From Astropecten irregularis (taxonomy: Eukaryota; Echinodermata; Asteroidea; Paxillosida; Astropectinidae), in assembly GCA_963971285.1 (NCBI GenBank), contig OZ020244.1:24614001-24678000 (forward strand): a DNA stretch of 64,000 nucleotides. Direction: 5' to 3'. The position numbers were made by a program, and so were the translations under genes. Positions 21,743 through 33,225 of this stretch are shown here, piece after piece. Below the pieces are notes generated by a model. The model was not told the origin of the DNA and ran no database searches. It worked only from the letters and a program-made list of their open reading frames with translations. The first letter of the stretch is position 1. Every line of letters starts with the position of its first letter.

Positions 21743-23116
21743 ATGTCTAACGATACGAATGATACAGCAAGTAGTGGCTGTCTATCGGGCGGTGAAGTCG
21801 TCTCTATTGTACTGATGATCCTGGTGGATGTTGGTGCGGTGGTGGGCAACCTACTTGTCATCACCATCATCGCCAAGACGCCACAACTTCGCAATTTAAC
21901 CCATGGATTTGTCCTGAATCTCTGCGTGTTGGACCTTCTGTGTGCGTTCATCGTCATGCCCGTGTCTATCGTGTCCACCATCACCATCGACTGGAGGCTA
22001 GGAGATGCTTACTGTAAAGCTAATGGCTTCTTCAATGCATTCTTTGCCTTCTCCTCCATTCTCACGCTATCCTTCATCAGTGTGGAGAGGTACTACTCAA
22101 TAGCTTGCCCCATGGACCACGCTGCAAGTATGACTCCGAAGAAAGGTGTCATGTTAGTGGTGTACATCTGGCTCCAGAGTGGCCTCCTCGCAATGCCGCC
22201 TCTGTTTGGTCTTAACCGTTACGCTTACAACCATCACCGGGGTCACTGCACGTTCGTCTGGGAGCACTCCGTAACTCACATCATTTACGTTGTACTCATC
22301 GGCTGTGTCTGCTTTCTACTGCCGGCTCTAGTTTTGGTGATAACATACTGTAATGTGTTCAGAGTTGCCCGCCAGGCGGCTAGGCAAATCACGCCAAGTT
22401 ATACATTCGGCACCTACGGGGCCACAGCTTCAAGAGGTGCCACCGGAGCTGGAGGAGTGTCTACCGTCCCAAGCACGGTTTCAGGTAGCACTCTACCAAA
22501 TGGATCCCCTGGTGGAGCAAATACTAGTACGCACAATCCCTCTGACGAACCCTCACATAGCTACCAGAGAACGCCGCCAAGAATACAGCCCTTTGCCGGC
22601 AAGAAGTTCTTCTCGCCAAAGTCCTTCTTCAACATCACCAGTAGCGATCTGAAAGCTGCCAAAACGATCCTCTTCATAGTGCTGACCTTTCTAGTCCTGT
22701 GGACACCGTACTTCGCCTTGCACGTCTACGGCGTTTTCACAGGATCCCACAGCAGTAACACCGCATTCTGGGAGAGGTTCACCACTTGGGTAGCTTATCT
22801 ATCATCGGCCGTTAACCCTGTACTATACGGGGTTCTAAACAGGCAGATCAGACAAGAGATGACCATCATGTTTCAGACGATGTGGGAGCGCATCAGGTGC
22901 CGCTGCCAGAAACCCGCTAGTACCAACCCCCTGGACGACTCCGGGGAACCAGGCGGAGCCGAAGACTTCTTCCAGTTTCTGGAGAGGACTAGCATGTTCA
23001 CCAAGTCCACATCCGTCACCTCTGGGCTCAATTCCAAAACGGACAGCGGTCGGGAGGAGACGGTCAGGATTCCGGGCCAGATACCAGAGATGTCAGAAGG
23101 CGATCCCACACAGTAA
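21743..23116 (+). CDS. class A GPCR, GPR61/GPR62-like orphan receptor (single exon)
   Basis: A seven-helix receptor of 457 aa in the plasma membrane. The start is the first ATG of the frame (gccATGtc context); the open frame to its left has no ATG. NDT glycosylation sites lie at N3 and N6. Helix landmarks are N36 (1.50), D64 (2.50), C91 (3.25), E115-R116-Y117 (DRY position), LWTP at 319-322 (6.47-6.50) and NPVLY at 358-362. Position 3.32 is N98 by counting, so the amine-binding aspartate is missing. The family call rests on SVERYY, the HCTFVWEHS loop 2, YCNVFRVARQAA at the end of TM5, LNRQIR after TM7, and tail blocks DFFQFL (408-413) and RIPGQI (442-447), which resemble human GPR61. Loop 3 is long and rich in Gly, Ser and Thr. 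The ligand is unknown. An intronless coding region suits this receptor class. Confidence 0.9.
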   Translation: MSNDTNDTASSGCLSGGEVVSIVLMILVDVGAVVGNLLVITIIAKTPQLRNLTHGFVLNLCVLDLLCAFIVMPVSIVSTITIDWRLGDAYCKANGFFNAFFAFSSILTLSFISVERYYSIACPMDHAASMTPKKGVMLVVYIWLQSGLLAMPPLFGLNRYAYNHHRGHCTFVWEHSVTHIIYVVLIGCVCFLLPALVLVITYCNVFRVARQAARQITPSYTFGTYGATASRGATGAGGVSTVPSTVSGSTLPNGSPGGANTSTHNPSDEPSHSYQRTPPRIQPFAGKKFFSPKSFFNITSSDLKAAKTILFIVLTFLVLWTPYFALHVYGVFTGSHSSNTAFWERFTTWVAYLSSAVNPVLYGVLNRQIRQEMTIMFQTMWERIRCRCQKPASTNPLDDSGEPGGAEDFFQFLERTSMFTKSTSVTSGLNSKTDSGREETVRIPGQIPEMSEGDPTQ

Positions 23117-23395
23117 TTCGACGAGGTGCGATGGGTTTACAACCGCCATGAATCTCGCAGACACACACAATCATGAGGCATCATAATTATACCCAGTGAT
23201 ACCAAGTGTCAAAGCAAACAAATACAAAATGCAGATATTTCTAAATCAGATTCACATGCAAATTAGTTCCACTGTAATTGTCGCATAGATTGTCATGTTT
23301 AGCTATTATTGTAGTCTAGAAGATGTATATCTATATACAAACAGTGCGACAAGAATAGACGTTAACTGCAGCACCTAGTTAACCTATTATGGTAT

Positions 23396-23631
23396 AAGGG
23401 AGACATGTTAGCGTCTGAAAGTTAACATTTGGGAGACAGCGGAAATTAGGGAGACTCTACATTTCAAAGACATATTTTTTCTATCCATATTTCAATAGAA
23501 GACAGAGAATGCTCTCAATATGAACATATGTCAAATTCAAGTTCATTGGTTTGAAGGATGTTTAGGAATAGCTAAGTCTGTGCACAACCCTATGGGAAAG
23601 TCTCACTAAGTACCCATCCTCGGTTATTCGA
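23396..23631 (+). repeat. dispersed repeat, copy 1 (GGGAGACA...GTCTCACT type)
   Basis: About 235 bp aligns co-linearly with 42497-42755. Shared blocks include AACATTTGGGA, AAAGACATATTTTT, TTGGTTTG(A/G)AGGATGTTTAG and CCCTATGGGAAAGTCTCACT. The family is unknown and no ORF is conserved. Confidence 0.7.
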
Positions 23632-24440
23632 AATAAGTCTATGTATGTTTGGCCAAAGTTATAATGAACATAAATACAATTGCACGGAACAGTAACTTCA
23701 ATCATGGATTCCTGATACCAAATTACCACTTTCTATTCCACATCAAAGTACCTTTGCCAATTATAATTATCGGTAAACAAAGAGGTTCTTATCCTTCATT
23801 TTAATGAGGGTAGGGCGTGCCGGAAGTGAACACGTTGCCACAGTGAATTTGATCTGCCAAAGCTGCACAAGCTTCGTCGTGGTTGATATTATTGTGATGG
23901 ACGATGGTCAAGGGAAGGAACTAAGCTAATCATGACATTAACATTGATCAGTGTCATTGGGACATGAACTCACGTAAATTACCTTGTTAAATAATGTGCC
24001 TATAGCATAATGATGCCTGCACTTGTTAATATTATGCACGTAAGCCATTACATATCAAATAAATCATGCTGCAAACGTAGACAATTTTCAGCACTGATTA
24101 TGCAGGCAGGCACATAAAATGTGATAAATCTGTCTCGGTGGGCACCCAATACGAATGTAATTTTATGCACGTGCATTTCCACCACAGTGATTCGTCCGAA
24201 CCGAAAAAATTCAGTACCCGTCATTACGATATATTGTAATCAAATAAAATTATGTTGTGAGTAATGTGGGTTTTAGATTATAAATATAGGCCTATACGTG
24301 TAGCGTGATGCAGTATTTGGGCACTTCACACTTCACAGAACACGCGATCTTTTCTCGAACTTACTGGTTTTTCTCCGGAATATATTGCAACGCAGAATGC
24401 TTGGTACGCAATGCTTGAACTAAAATGATAAAAGTTAATG

Positions 24441-24660
24441 TTCTGACTGCCAAACGAATGAAGATAATTGACTATTAGGGACACTAATAGGGACACCACC
24501 AACAAAAGGGTGGGTGCCTCAGTTGGTAGAGCGACGGTTCGGTATTCCTTAGGTCGCTGGTTCGAATCCCATTCCGATCATTTTTTCTTTGTTCATTTTT
24601 CAATGACTTAAGATTAGCCAGTTAGTTTCCCTTGTGGATATTTGATGTTTTAATTTAAAT
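24441..24660 (+). mobile_element. tRNA-derived SINE (family 1), plus orientation
   Basis: The head TCTGACTGCCAAACGAA and GGGACACCACCAA lead into a tRNA-like part with box A GCCTCAGTTGGTAGAGCG and box B GGTTCGAATCC. The tail is CAATGACTTAAGATTAGCCAG...TTTCCCTTGTGGATATTTGATG. This is the most complete plus-strand copy. Confidence 0.85.
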
Positions 24661-24822
24661 TAACGGTGCTGTTCAATGGTCAACACTAGGCCTATATTAA
24701 GGTTTCATATAGTATTCATGACAAATTGGCACAGGCCCGAATATCAGGGTGAGCATCATAATGTCCGAACACTCTAAATAAGAGATTATGTTGCATGAGT
24801 TATGATTATGTTTTTGCGCTAT

Positions 24823-25165
24823 TTAAAGGTATAGTACAGGATTGGTAACATACCCAAACAGAAATTTTCACAGATTTACGTACAACTTTCAGGGTATGAA
24901 GATGGTGCTGTAGAAACATACCGTTCAAATATTTCCACGTGGAAAACCGAAAACAGTTTTGATATCGGGGTAACTATTAAAAACATTCTTTTTGTTTTAT
25001 TCGAAAAAATTGGGTCAGGTTTTCGCTATTTTCTCGTGACTAAGTATGTTCGATTGACCTCAAATGTTCGCAGGTATTATCATTGCATGTTCATGTTTGA
25101 TCAGACATAGTGTGAGTGCAGAGTGCTGTTCTGTGACATTTACCAATCATGTATTATACCTTTAA
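24823..25165. mobile_element. TTAA-type fold-back MITE, subtype B
   Basis: TTAA (24823-24826), then AGGTATAGTACAGGATTGG; the right end is TTACCAATCATGTATTATACCT, then TTAA (25162-25165). Inner landmarks are CAGATTTACGTA, TTTCAGGGTATGAAGATGG and GCTGTTCTGTGAC. A perfect 4-bp TTAA flank is on both sides. Confidence 0.85.
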
Positions 25166-26601
25166 GTTTAGAAGTGAAAACACATTAGTAACCGATCCCT
25201 TACTGACACAGGTTATAACTGCTTGTAACATTTGCTTTAAACCACATTACAGCAGAACATATTCATAGCCAATAGCGGCATAATTCTACTTAGGGAGAAC
25301 ATCTGATAGTCGTGTAGAGGTATAGATTGTCGAGAATATTGTGGCAAAGATAAGGTGTTTCCTGCATTAGTCTAGAAATAACATCTAGATACACTTAACT
25401 TTATATTGCTTTGCCGTAGAACGTGCTCCATATTGTATTTCGAATAGACCTAAAAGGTTTTTGTTTAGTAAGAACTGTTCGAAATATTATTTTAAAGCAT
25501 CATAAGAATGTCATCGCCTACAGTATAAATTTCATTAATATTTGGAGTACGTGAATCGCAGGATGTGTCATCTGCATAGCAGTTGTTTCAAATCGAAGGA
25601 AATGGGTTTAGTTTTATAACTCACGATCGCACATAAGGGTTTGAAGTGTCTTTTAGAGTATTAGGGAAAGTAATAGCTGTATTAACTATTTACTATCTCA
25701 TTCAAAAGAAGTGTAGTATACTTGATTTATTATAAACTATATAGTAGGTATATATATTTGTGAACTTTGAGACTGCCACACTGAATTAAATGCCACACTG
25801 CCAAGAAGGAAAATCTTCACCGTGCATTCATTATTGAGCACAATTGAATTATACAGATGACAGTCCTTTTCGCGCTGTTTTCTATAGTAAATGCCTAAAT
25901 GGTCATTTTATGTGACATTTCGTTCAGATGTTTCATGCCTATATGTAGATTTGTGGTAGCTTTGGATTTGGTATTGTGTGTACTTTGCAGTATTCCACCG
26001 TTTTATATAGTATAGGCCCTATATCTTACAACCATTGGCCTTATCATGTAATTTGGGCGTTTTACCACTGAAACAGTGAAAGGATGGTCTCAAAGTACAT
26101 TTCGATCCGATATAAGGTATACCTAAGTGAGGTTTGGATTATTCAATACATATGCAGCCGTATAGCATTATTATGCCGTTGTATACAGGGTGGTTTCCAT
26201 TGCAAGTCCCCTGCATTACTGCACGACAGATTATCAACACGCGATAACACGAAGGAGTGACGTATACGTGACAATAAATAAATCATAATGCACGGCGAAC
26301 AATCGGCATTATGGAGACAAAAAATATATAATTGAATTATTCATCACAGATAAAGCCAAGACGAAGAAGTAATTATCCATCATCCCTACCGGCCAAGGCA
26401 ACTGAGTATTCAATTTAGTCATCGTTTTTTGAGACGGGCGATAATCGAAACACAACATTTCCATATTATCACCCATGCAAACTGCGGTAGAGAGCATGTT
26501 GTAGCACCAAGTGCATGTTATACATTCTGTTTTGCGAACGGTCTAGATAGAGTGCGTCGCGCGCATGAGACAAGCCGCACATGCAGAGGCGCGATGTACT
26601 A

Positions 26602-26780
26602 TCCCATGGCAACGAATGTACTAGCCCATGGCAACCAATGTACCATCCCATGGCAACCAATGTAATGGCCCATGACAACCAATGTACTATCACATGGCAA
26701 CCAATGTACTATCCCATGGCAACCAATGTACTATCCCATGGCAACCAATGTACTAGCCGATGACAACCAATGTACTAGCT
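26602..26780. repeat. 22-bp minisatellite, about 8 units
   Basis: The unit CATGGCAACCAATGTACTAT plus CC is repeated about eight times with point changes. Since 22 is not a multiple of 3, the ORFs running through it cycle through all frames and are not genes. Confidence 0.9.
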
Positions 26781-26799
26781 CAAAGCTGCACGGTACCCG

Positions 26800-26906
26800 G
26801 GCTCGATTTCACGAAAGGCTAATGCAAGGTGTGATGTCACAATTTTAGTTAGAAACAGAAACAACTCATGTAAAAGATGAATCGTAAATCTTTGTGAAAT
26901 CGACTA
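26800..26906. mobile_element. short palindromic MITE, GTCGATTTCAC family (internally shortened)
   Basis: Begins GCTCGATTTCACGAAAGGC and ends ATCTTTGTGAAATCGAC. The AAGGTGTGATGTCACAAT core is cited here by TGATGTCACAAT. At about 107 bp it is shorter than the other members. Confidence 0.7.
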
Positions 26907-27650
26907 CAGAACGTTTTATTTTAGTGTACACTGCAGTGTACGTTGATTCTATACACATGGATGTCTCGCTATAAAAATGCAATACAAACACCAATATTTG
27001 AGGTGGGGAGATGGCGTGTATTATCATGCCCCCCCCCCCCTATTTCGAGGTTGAATGTCATTTAATACCGACAAAATATCTGAAGTGCCAACAAAATAAT
27101 GACAAAATACCATGCTTCGTTTTTAAATGCTCTAAATGTGACTTTTCGACTCTGTTTTTTTTTTATGTCCCTGATGTGGGAGGGGTATCTACACACCATC
27201 CCCCGCTCGGTCGCTTCGCTCCCTCGCGCAGGACACCACATCACCAATCATGAAAAGAAATCAACACCTATGTCCACAGCTGAGCATTCTTTCCTGTCTC
27301 TAAACCTCATTCCAATGATTTCCTTCAACCATAGCATAATGAAACAAGTGAATGAATACGGGAATGTCATTGAACATCAGCTGGCCACCTGTAATATCAT
27401 TCGTCGGTTATTATTTCATTTCGCCATCCGTGTTTTCAATCATGGAACTATTTCTATGCCGAAGCGACCAATCATTTTGCAACATTGTTCGAATGAAATA
27501 TGAATTGACCGAATGTAACCTGTTTCAAAAACATGACGAGCAAAATTCAATCAGTCATTTCGTTTCGAACAATTATCGAACAGACCAACTCTATTCATGC
27601 ATCCGAAAGTGACAATGGGAAATTGAAGATAATGTGATATTGTTTGGCTT
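26907..27650. other. non-coding interval
   Basis: No exon supported. It contains a run of 10 C or more near 27030. The ORFs at 27099-27503 and 27352-27612 overlap in different frames without splice or domain support. Confidence 0.55.
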
Positions 27651-28357
27651 ATGCTACAGTCACACGGCCACGTAACGGACCTGCGGATGCCTGCTTATAT
27701 TTGGATAATGAAAATGCGTAATGTTTACCCCAAATTTCAGCAAAAGTTACCTATATTCTGCGGACGATACGGATTAGTTACGGATGTTACGTATGAATAA
27801 CAGATGTTACGGGTAAAACCTGCGGATGAGCCCATCCGCTGCCAACCCGCTCACACATGTCACGGACGACTTACGGATGACTTACGGATGACTTACGGAC
27901 GACACGGATGAGTTACGCTCGTGTGCGCATATCGGCTTCATCTGGCGTCCGCACCATCCGCATATAAACCCACGCGGATTGGCTGCTTCAGGCGCATTTC
28001 ATCAAGTCTAGAAGCTAGTTCTGGTTATTTACGTACCCTTGTGTATCCGCAGGCATCCGCACACCCGACAAAGTGTGCGGATCAGTTTCGTATCTTACGT
28101 ATGGTGCGGAAGAGTTTACGTATCTTACTTATGAGTAACGTATTTTACGTATGGGTAACGTATATTCTCCGGATGCTTACGTATATTTCATCCGAGTTCA
28201 AAATTCCCGCTGCGGATCTGTGTATGTCTGCGGATCCTGCGGATTGGGTAACGGATGGATACGGATGCTTACTGATGATACTGATCCTTGCGGATGCTTA
28301 CGGATAAAATTCCGTAAGCATCCGTAGCTACCGTATTTGAACGTGTGACTGTAGCAT
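27651..28357. mobile_element. 707-bp TIR element packed with CGGATG motifs, PIF/Harbinger-like ends
   Basis: A perfect 16-bp inverted repeat bounds it: ATGCTACAGTCACACG (27651-27666) and CGTGTGACTGTAGCAT (28342-28357). If the first and last A/T are taken as target, TTA lies on both sides, as expected for PIF/Harbinger insertion. The interior is crowded with (A/G)CGGATG, CATCCG and TTACGTAT words on both strands, with a tandem TTACGGATGAC block near 27865-27905. There is no transposase ORF; the 128-codon ORF at 27921-28307 is made of these repeats. Confidence 0.75.
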
Positions 28358-28428
28358 TATAGATACATTTTCAATCAACAATTTCAATTTTGATTGAAGG
28401 CTGAAAGGTGCAAATGCACTTTCCCTTT

Positions 28429-28461
28429 TTTATTATTATCATTATTATTATTATTATTATT
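28429..28461. repeat. (ATT)n microsatellite
   Basis: About eleven ATT/TTA units in a row. Confidence 0.9.
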
Positions 28462-29062
28462 ACAGGAAAACATCATCAAGAGTGTACTTCACAATAATGC
28501 AACGTGCGTCAACAATGTAATTCAAAAGATAGTACCCCAGTATTATTAGCTGGTCGTGACGTCATTTCCCACCTTATGTGTGTGTGCATGGGTAAGTGCA
28601 CAAGAGTATTGAACTCACAATATACACTTTTTCATTCGAAAAAACAACAACAACATGCTGAAATGGCCAAAGCCAACCAAACTTGCACATCATCAACAGA
28701 ACAAATTTCTCCCAAGCTATACGCAAAAGGTGATTGCTTTTCATACATTTGTGATATACTGGCAATATATTATGAATAAGGGCTTATGCTTACTTAAACA
28801 GCCGATATCTAACCCCGAACTATGTTTTAAATTACTATACCTCATAAATATTCATGACCTACAGCCGAATCCCAATTGGTCAATTCACCATCACGTGCCA
28901 GTGCATATAATTATATACCGCGCAAATAAAGTTCAAGTTTCTCCTTCGATTGGTAATGGACAGACAACCCACTGGATTAATAATGGTAATGTAGGTGGGC
29001 AAAGATGTAACCCTATCATTTGCATGATGGTGCAATGTATCATTTATATAGGGCATATACGT

Positions 29063-29431
29063 TTAAAGGAACTGTACAGGATTGGTAACATACCTTAACA
29101 GGAATGTTCACAGATTTACGTATAACTTTCAGGGTATGAAGATGGTGCTGGTAGAAACATACCGCCCGAAATGGTATATTTATCCAGAAATTAGTACCGG
29201 TAAAACAAAGACCGAAAACAGTTTTGATCTCGGGGTAAGATCAAAACCATCCTTTATGTTTTATAAGAACAATCATTTAGTCAGTTTTTCGCTATTTTCT
29301 AGTGTTTCTGAATGTCCGATTGAGCTCAAATTTTCACAGGTGTGTTGTTCTATGTACATGTTGGATTATAGACAAAGTGGGGGTGCTGTTCTGTGACCTT
29401 TACCAATCTGATACATGTATTTTACCTTTAA
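29063..29431. mobile_element. TTAA-type fold-back MITE, subtype B
   Basis: TTAA (29063-29066), AGGAACTGTACAGGATTGGT; right end ACCAATCTGATACATG...TTTTACCT, then TTAA (29428-29431). It is co-linear with 24823-25165, including TTTCAGGGTATGAAGATGG and GGGTGCTGTTCTGTGACC. Confidence 0.85.
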
Positions 29432-30122
29432 TTGGCATCTATACTCAGAACCCGATGCTAATGACAGCTTTGTCCTTTATTCTACTGGAATGAATGGACC
29501 GAAAAAACTATATCCATCACACCAGATACGTGTTGAAGGAGTAATGTTACACAGTTTAATTAAACGCGTTCTCCCTATACCGGCCAGTAGGGCATCATAT
29601 CTTATACTCTTTGGAACTACGAGTATATAATGGTTCTTTCAAGATACACACGCTAAAAAAAAAAGGATGAACGATGACTGTGTAATATGTTACCTCATCT
29701 TACGAACCTCTTGCCTTTACGTACATCGAGTCTTGTTTTGCTATGTTTATTCCCCATTGGCCTTATTCATGGCGCATCCATTTTGTCATCTTCCTAGTAT
29801 ACCCTTCAGAAAAGATAACATTCCAAAAAGAAAATTCTGAAAAGCAAACGGGTAGGGCCTATACCTTGTGCCAGACTCTTTTGAATCCAAGCCTTGGTTT
29901 ATAGATTACACTGTTTCGAATGCAGGATGGATGCACCGTGAGTAAGGCATATAGGCCAAACACTTAAGCCCGAGTGTCAAATCCGAAGTTATTATTGAGG
30001 AAAATTCCTTCAGGCCCACTGTATATATTAGGTCTTGCATTTATAGGTTGAATTCTAATAAAATACTGACTTTGAGTTGTTTGGCGTAACGCACAATGTT
30101 ACTGCACGTCAAGCGGTGGCAC

Positions 30123-30483
30123 TTAAATGTATGTCATGATTGGTAATGGTCACAGAACAGCACTCACACTTGGTCTTATCCAGCATGTAGAATTGATAAT
30201 CCTGTGAAAATATGAGCTCAATCGGATATTTGAGTCCCGAGAAAAAACAACCCCTGACTCAATGTTTCTTATGAAACATAAATAACGTGTTAATCTTACC
30301 CCGAGATCAAAACTGTTTTCGGTTTTCGTCGTTCTAGTTTCTGGATAAATCATTACAGCATTACAGGCGGAAATATTTTAACGGTATATGTTTCTACCAG
30401 CACCATCTTCATACCCTGAAAGTGATACGTAAATCTGTGAACATTTCTGTTTTGGTATGTTACCAATCACGGTATACCTTTAA
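30123..30483. mobile_element. TTAA-type fold-back MITE, subtype B, reversed
   Basis: TTAA (30123-30126) at the left and ACCT-TTAA (TTAA 30480-30483) at the right. Internal landmarks appear as reverse complements of the 29063 copy (GGTCACAGAACAGCAC at left, ACGTAAATCTGTGAACATTT at right). The left terminal AGGTA is decayed. Confidence 0.8.
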
Positions 30484-32060
30484 AGTGTACAGATGTCACT
30501 ACACTAATCGCATGCTGAAAAGGTCGCCTTTTCACTTAATGCATTGGAAATGCGATGTGTAATGCAGGATTTTTTGGAAAATCCTGCATTTAATCATCGC
30601 GGTAAAACAAAGCCATCGTGTGCGGGAAAAAAGGAGCATCACTTCATGTTGAAGCTCAAGCCTAGCCCTATAGGCAGATGAAGTAATCCGGCGACTATGT
30701 CTTGCAACATTGATATAAATGCGCATTATACTGCAGGACAGATACGTCTTCATTTTCTCCATGCACAGGAATTTTATGGTAACCTCATGATGGCAGCAGC
30801 GCCTCGGGATCAGACACGGATTCGTATTGATTTTCCTTTCATTCTCCGCTTCGTTACTACTCATTCAGTCACACACGTTACCATCCCAGTGAACCGTTTG
30901 CAACGTTTTCCAGCATGTTTCTTAGCTCAGACAAGCGAAAAAACAGGCCTGAAATACATACGCATGACCTTTTCGTGTTCTTTGGGGAGACAAGACAGAT
31001 TCGAGAGTGACCCTTTAATGGGATTTCACAAACAAGTAGTCTTGAGAAAACATACCTATCAAATCTGTCTGTTACTGTGCAATTATTACAATTGACGTAC
31101 GTGTATATGTCTGTGTACGTGGGCATCATTGAGACACAATGACAGACTAGAGTGTACATTGTATAAGGCCAACGGTGACATCCATCCTTTCGCTGATAAT
31201 TAAATATATTAGGTGTACCTGGAAGTGCCGACGGCAAACCGTCTTTTTACTGTCCAACTTCAGCGCCACACTCAGTTAAAAAAAAACATTTCATCTTTCC
31301 TTCGAAATTCGTATCAACGCTGTGCGTTTTAATTTTTATATCATTTTGAGGCAAAACAAGACTAGGAACATTTTGAAAGAACCAAATACACTAATTCGAA
31401 ATGTTTCGAGGAAACAACTTTCAAGAAATAGAAAAGTGGATGAGTAAATGTTTTTTCCGGTTTACCTTGTTTTGTTTTTTTCACCGTTTATGCATGGTCT
31501 CCATATTCAGGCTTTCATCGTGGGTTTCGAATGCACACCTGCAAAGATATGGAATAAGATTTAATAACTTTCAATTTATCATAATAAAAGTTGCTGTGGA
31601 GTAATTAATCAAAATCAGTAAATACAAGAACGACGCCTGCTTTAGCATCTCATAAAAAACCACAGCACTGTTTTATCAATCACAGCTGTTTTTTTTTATC
31701 TAAAGCTTGTTGTGAAACAAACGCATTAAACAGATTCAATGCAGCCGCTTGGTCGTAACTCGAGCATTAATTCGTTGGTAAATGCCACTCGAGGCAGGGA
31801 GGAAAAACAGAAAAATTAACCGTCTCCAGTACTACTGCGGGGTACAATGGACTCGAATGGCCTGTACTTGCTGTACCTTATGGGGAAGCCATCGGCGTGA
31901 TGATCAGAGAGAGGCCCGGTGACGGTGATGATGAGAAACCGAGGACGATGTACTGCTTATAGGACACTCAGGGTTCAAACATTGGTTCTCCATGCATGAG
32001 GTATCATGAGGTACGGTATATGAATGGAGAAGATTATAATACGGGCGGACCTTTTCATTC

Positions 32061-32668
32061 CTGGGGCCAATTTCGTACCGTAGCTCCAACATTTGCTTAA
32101 AGGTAATATCATACTTTGGTTTTTATCACAGAAATACAGATTCATGGGCAACAATATCATGACAGATACAGTAACAGTCATCTGTGAATTAAAATTTCAG
32201 TTCCATACGGTGCCCACTTTATGAGAAAATAGTGAAAACGGCCACAGTATTTCTTAAGTCTTTCCTCTTTCTTTTTTTGATTTTTTAAAAGATCGAACAG
32301 ATTTTCGGTCGCTGTTTGACTAATTTTTGGATACACCATTTCAGGCATTACAATTTTAACGGTATGTTTCTACCACCACCATCTCCATACCTTGTAATTT
32401 ATACGTAAATCTGTGAACATTTCTGTTTTGGTTTCTTACCAAAGTATGATACTACCTTTAAGCACCAACATTTGCTTAAGCACCAAATAAAATCAGTATG
32501 CCAGCCAAAACTCCTTGTGAATGTTAAGCTCAGCAAACAATGGGCGAATACACGTCAAAAGCAGAAAACATCACATGAAAATTTGGTTCGTAATCCCGTT
32601 TGATCAAGGAAGACCTTTCATGCTTAAGCAAATTTTTTGCTTAAGCAGCTCTATGAAATTGGCGCCAT
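32061..32668. mobile_element. palindromic MITE (GGCCAATTTC family) split by a TTAA element
   Basis: The left end CTGGGGCCAATTTCGTACC (from 32061) and right end AGCAGCTCTATGAAATTGGC (to about 32668) are the termini of the family at 17295-17533 and 33527-33732. Positions 32097-32461 are occupied by a TTAA-flanked element. Without it, the element would be about 240 bp, the size of its relatives. This gives an order of insertion: this MITE first, the TTAA element later. Confidence 0.8.
32097..32461. mobile_element. TTAA-type fold-back MITE, subtype A, nested insertion
   Basis: TTAA at 32097-32100, then AGGTAATATCATACTTTGGT; right end ACCAAAGTATGATACTACCT, then TTAA at 32458-32461. The terminal repeats are nearly perfect inverted copies over about 20 bp. 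The interior carries CAGTCATCTGTGAA, GGTGCCCACTTT and ACGTAAATCTGTGAACATTT. It is the clearest full member in the window and lies inside another MITE. Confidence 0.9.
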
Positions 32669-33039
32669 GCAGGGCATATTAAACTGGGATGCATGCAAGC
32701 TTACGGAACCCAACTCTATGCGAAGTCTCGCGCGTGGAATCGGTTTTCAAGGGAAAACGGTTTCCTATCGGAACAAGACACGTAAGCCCATAATGTTATT
32801 ATGCACCAAAGTGGGCCTGAGGATATATCCACGAAACTCGTGCATTGAGTTCTGCAATGCACTGCTTATTTCTGTACGAACAAAAAAAAAATCATTTAGG
32901 CCTATATTGAATTGACTTTGCTTACGGTAACCAAGCAGCACTTATTAAGTTGCAGAGATGACTAAGATCACAAATGTAATCCGTGATACTTATTACACGC
33001 TCAATTATGTCAATTTTACAAAAACTTCAAAACAAGTTT

Positions 33040-33225
33040 ATGTGGATCGGTTTGCGGAGACAACCATATAATATTATTCGTTGGTATACTTTTGCACTTC
33101 TTATTTCGTCGCACCTCTAGGTCTCAAAGTTTCGACTAGCTTGATCTAGTCATCATCTCATCATCTCCAGATGATGACTATATAGAACTAATATTACATG
33201 GTGTTTCTGCAAACCGATCCACATA
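33040..33225. mobile_element. palindromic MITE, TGTGGATCGGTTTGCGGA family, copy 1
   Basis: Begins ATGTGGATCGGTTTGCGGAG and ends CTGCAAACCGATCCACATAC, an inverted pair of about 30 bp. The centre has a second inverted pair around ATCATCTCATCATCTCCAGATGATGA-type words. A second copy lies at 60110-60362. Confidence 0.8.

Larger units (their letters stand above)
23117..26599. other. 3' flank of GPCR gene and intergenic DNA
   Basis: No exon seen. AATAAA-type words near 24058 and 24241 could serve the GPCR transcript. Repeats recognised: one member of a dispersed pair (23396-23631), a tRNA-SINE (24441-24660) and a TTAA MITE (24823-25165). The rest, about 25170-26600, is AT-rich with nothing recognisable. 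Confidence 0.6.

Noticed and set aside
24511..24580. Functional tRNA gene
   Set aside because: Box A and B are present, but the arms do not pair fully, the copy carries the SINE head and tail, and several related copies occur in the window.
26429..26763. ORFs on both strands of the minisatellite
   Set aside because: Produced by a 22-bp repeat without stops; all frames show the same repeated words.
27921..28307. 128-codon ORF inside the 27651-28357 element
   Set aside because: Built from CGGATG and ACGTAT repeats; no transposase motif and no second domain.
30697..31095. 132-codon ORF and its opposite-strand partner
   Set aside because: No homology recognised, no coding-like neighbours, no splice context; likely chance.
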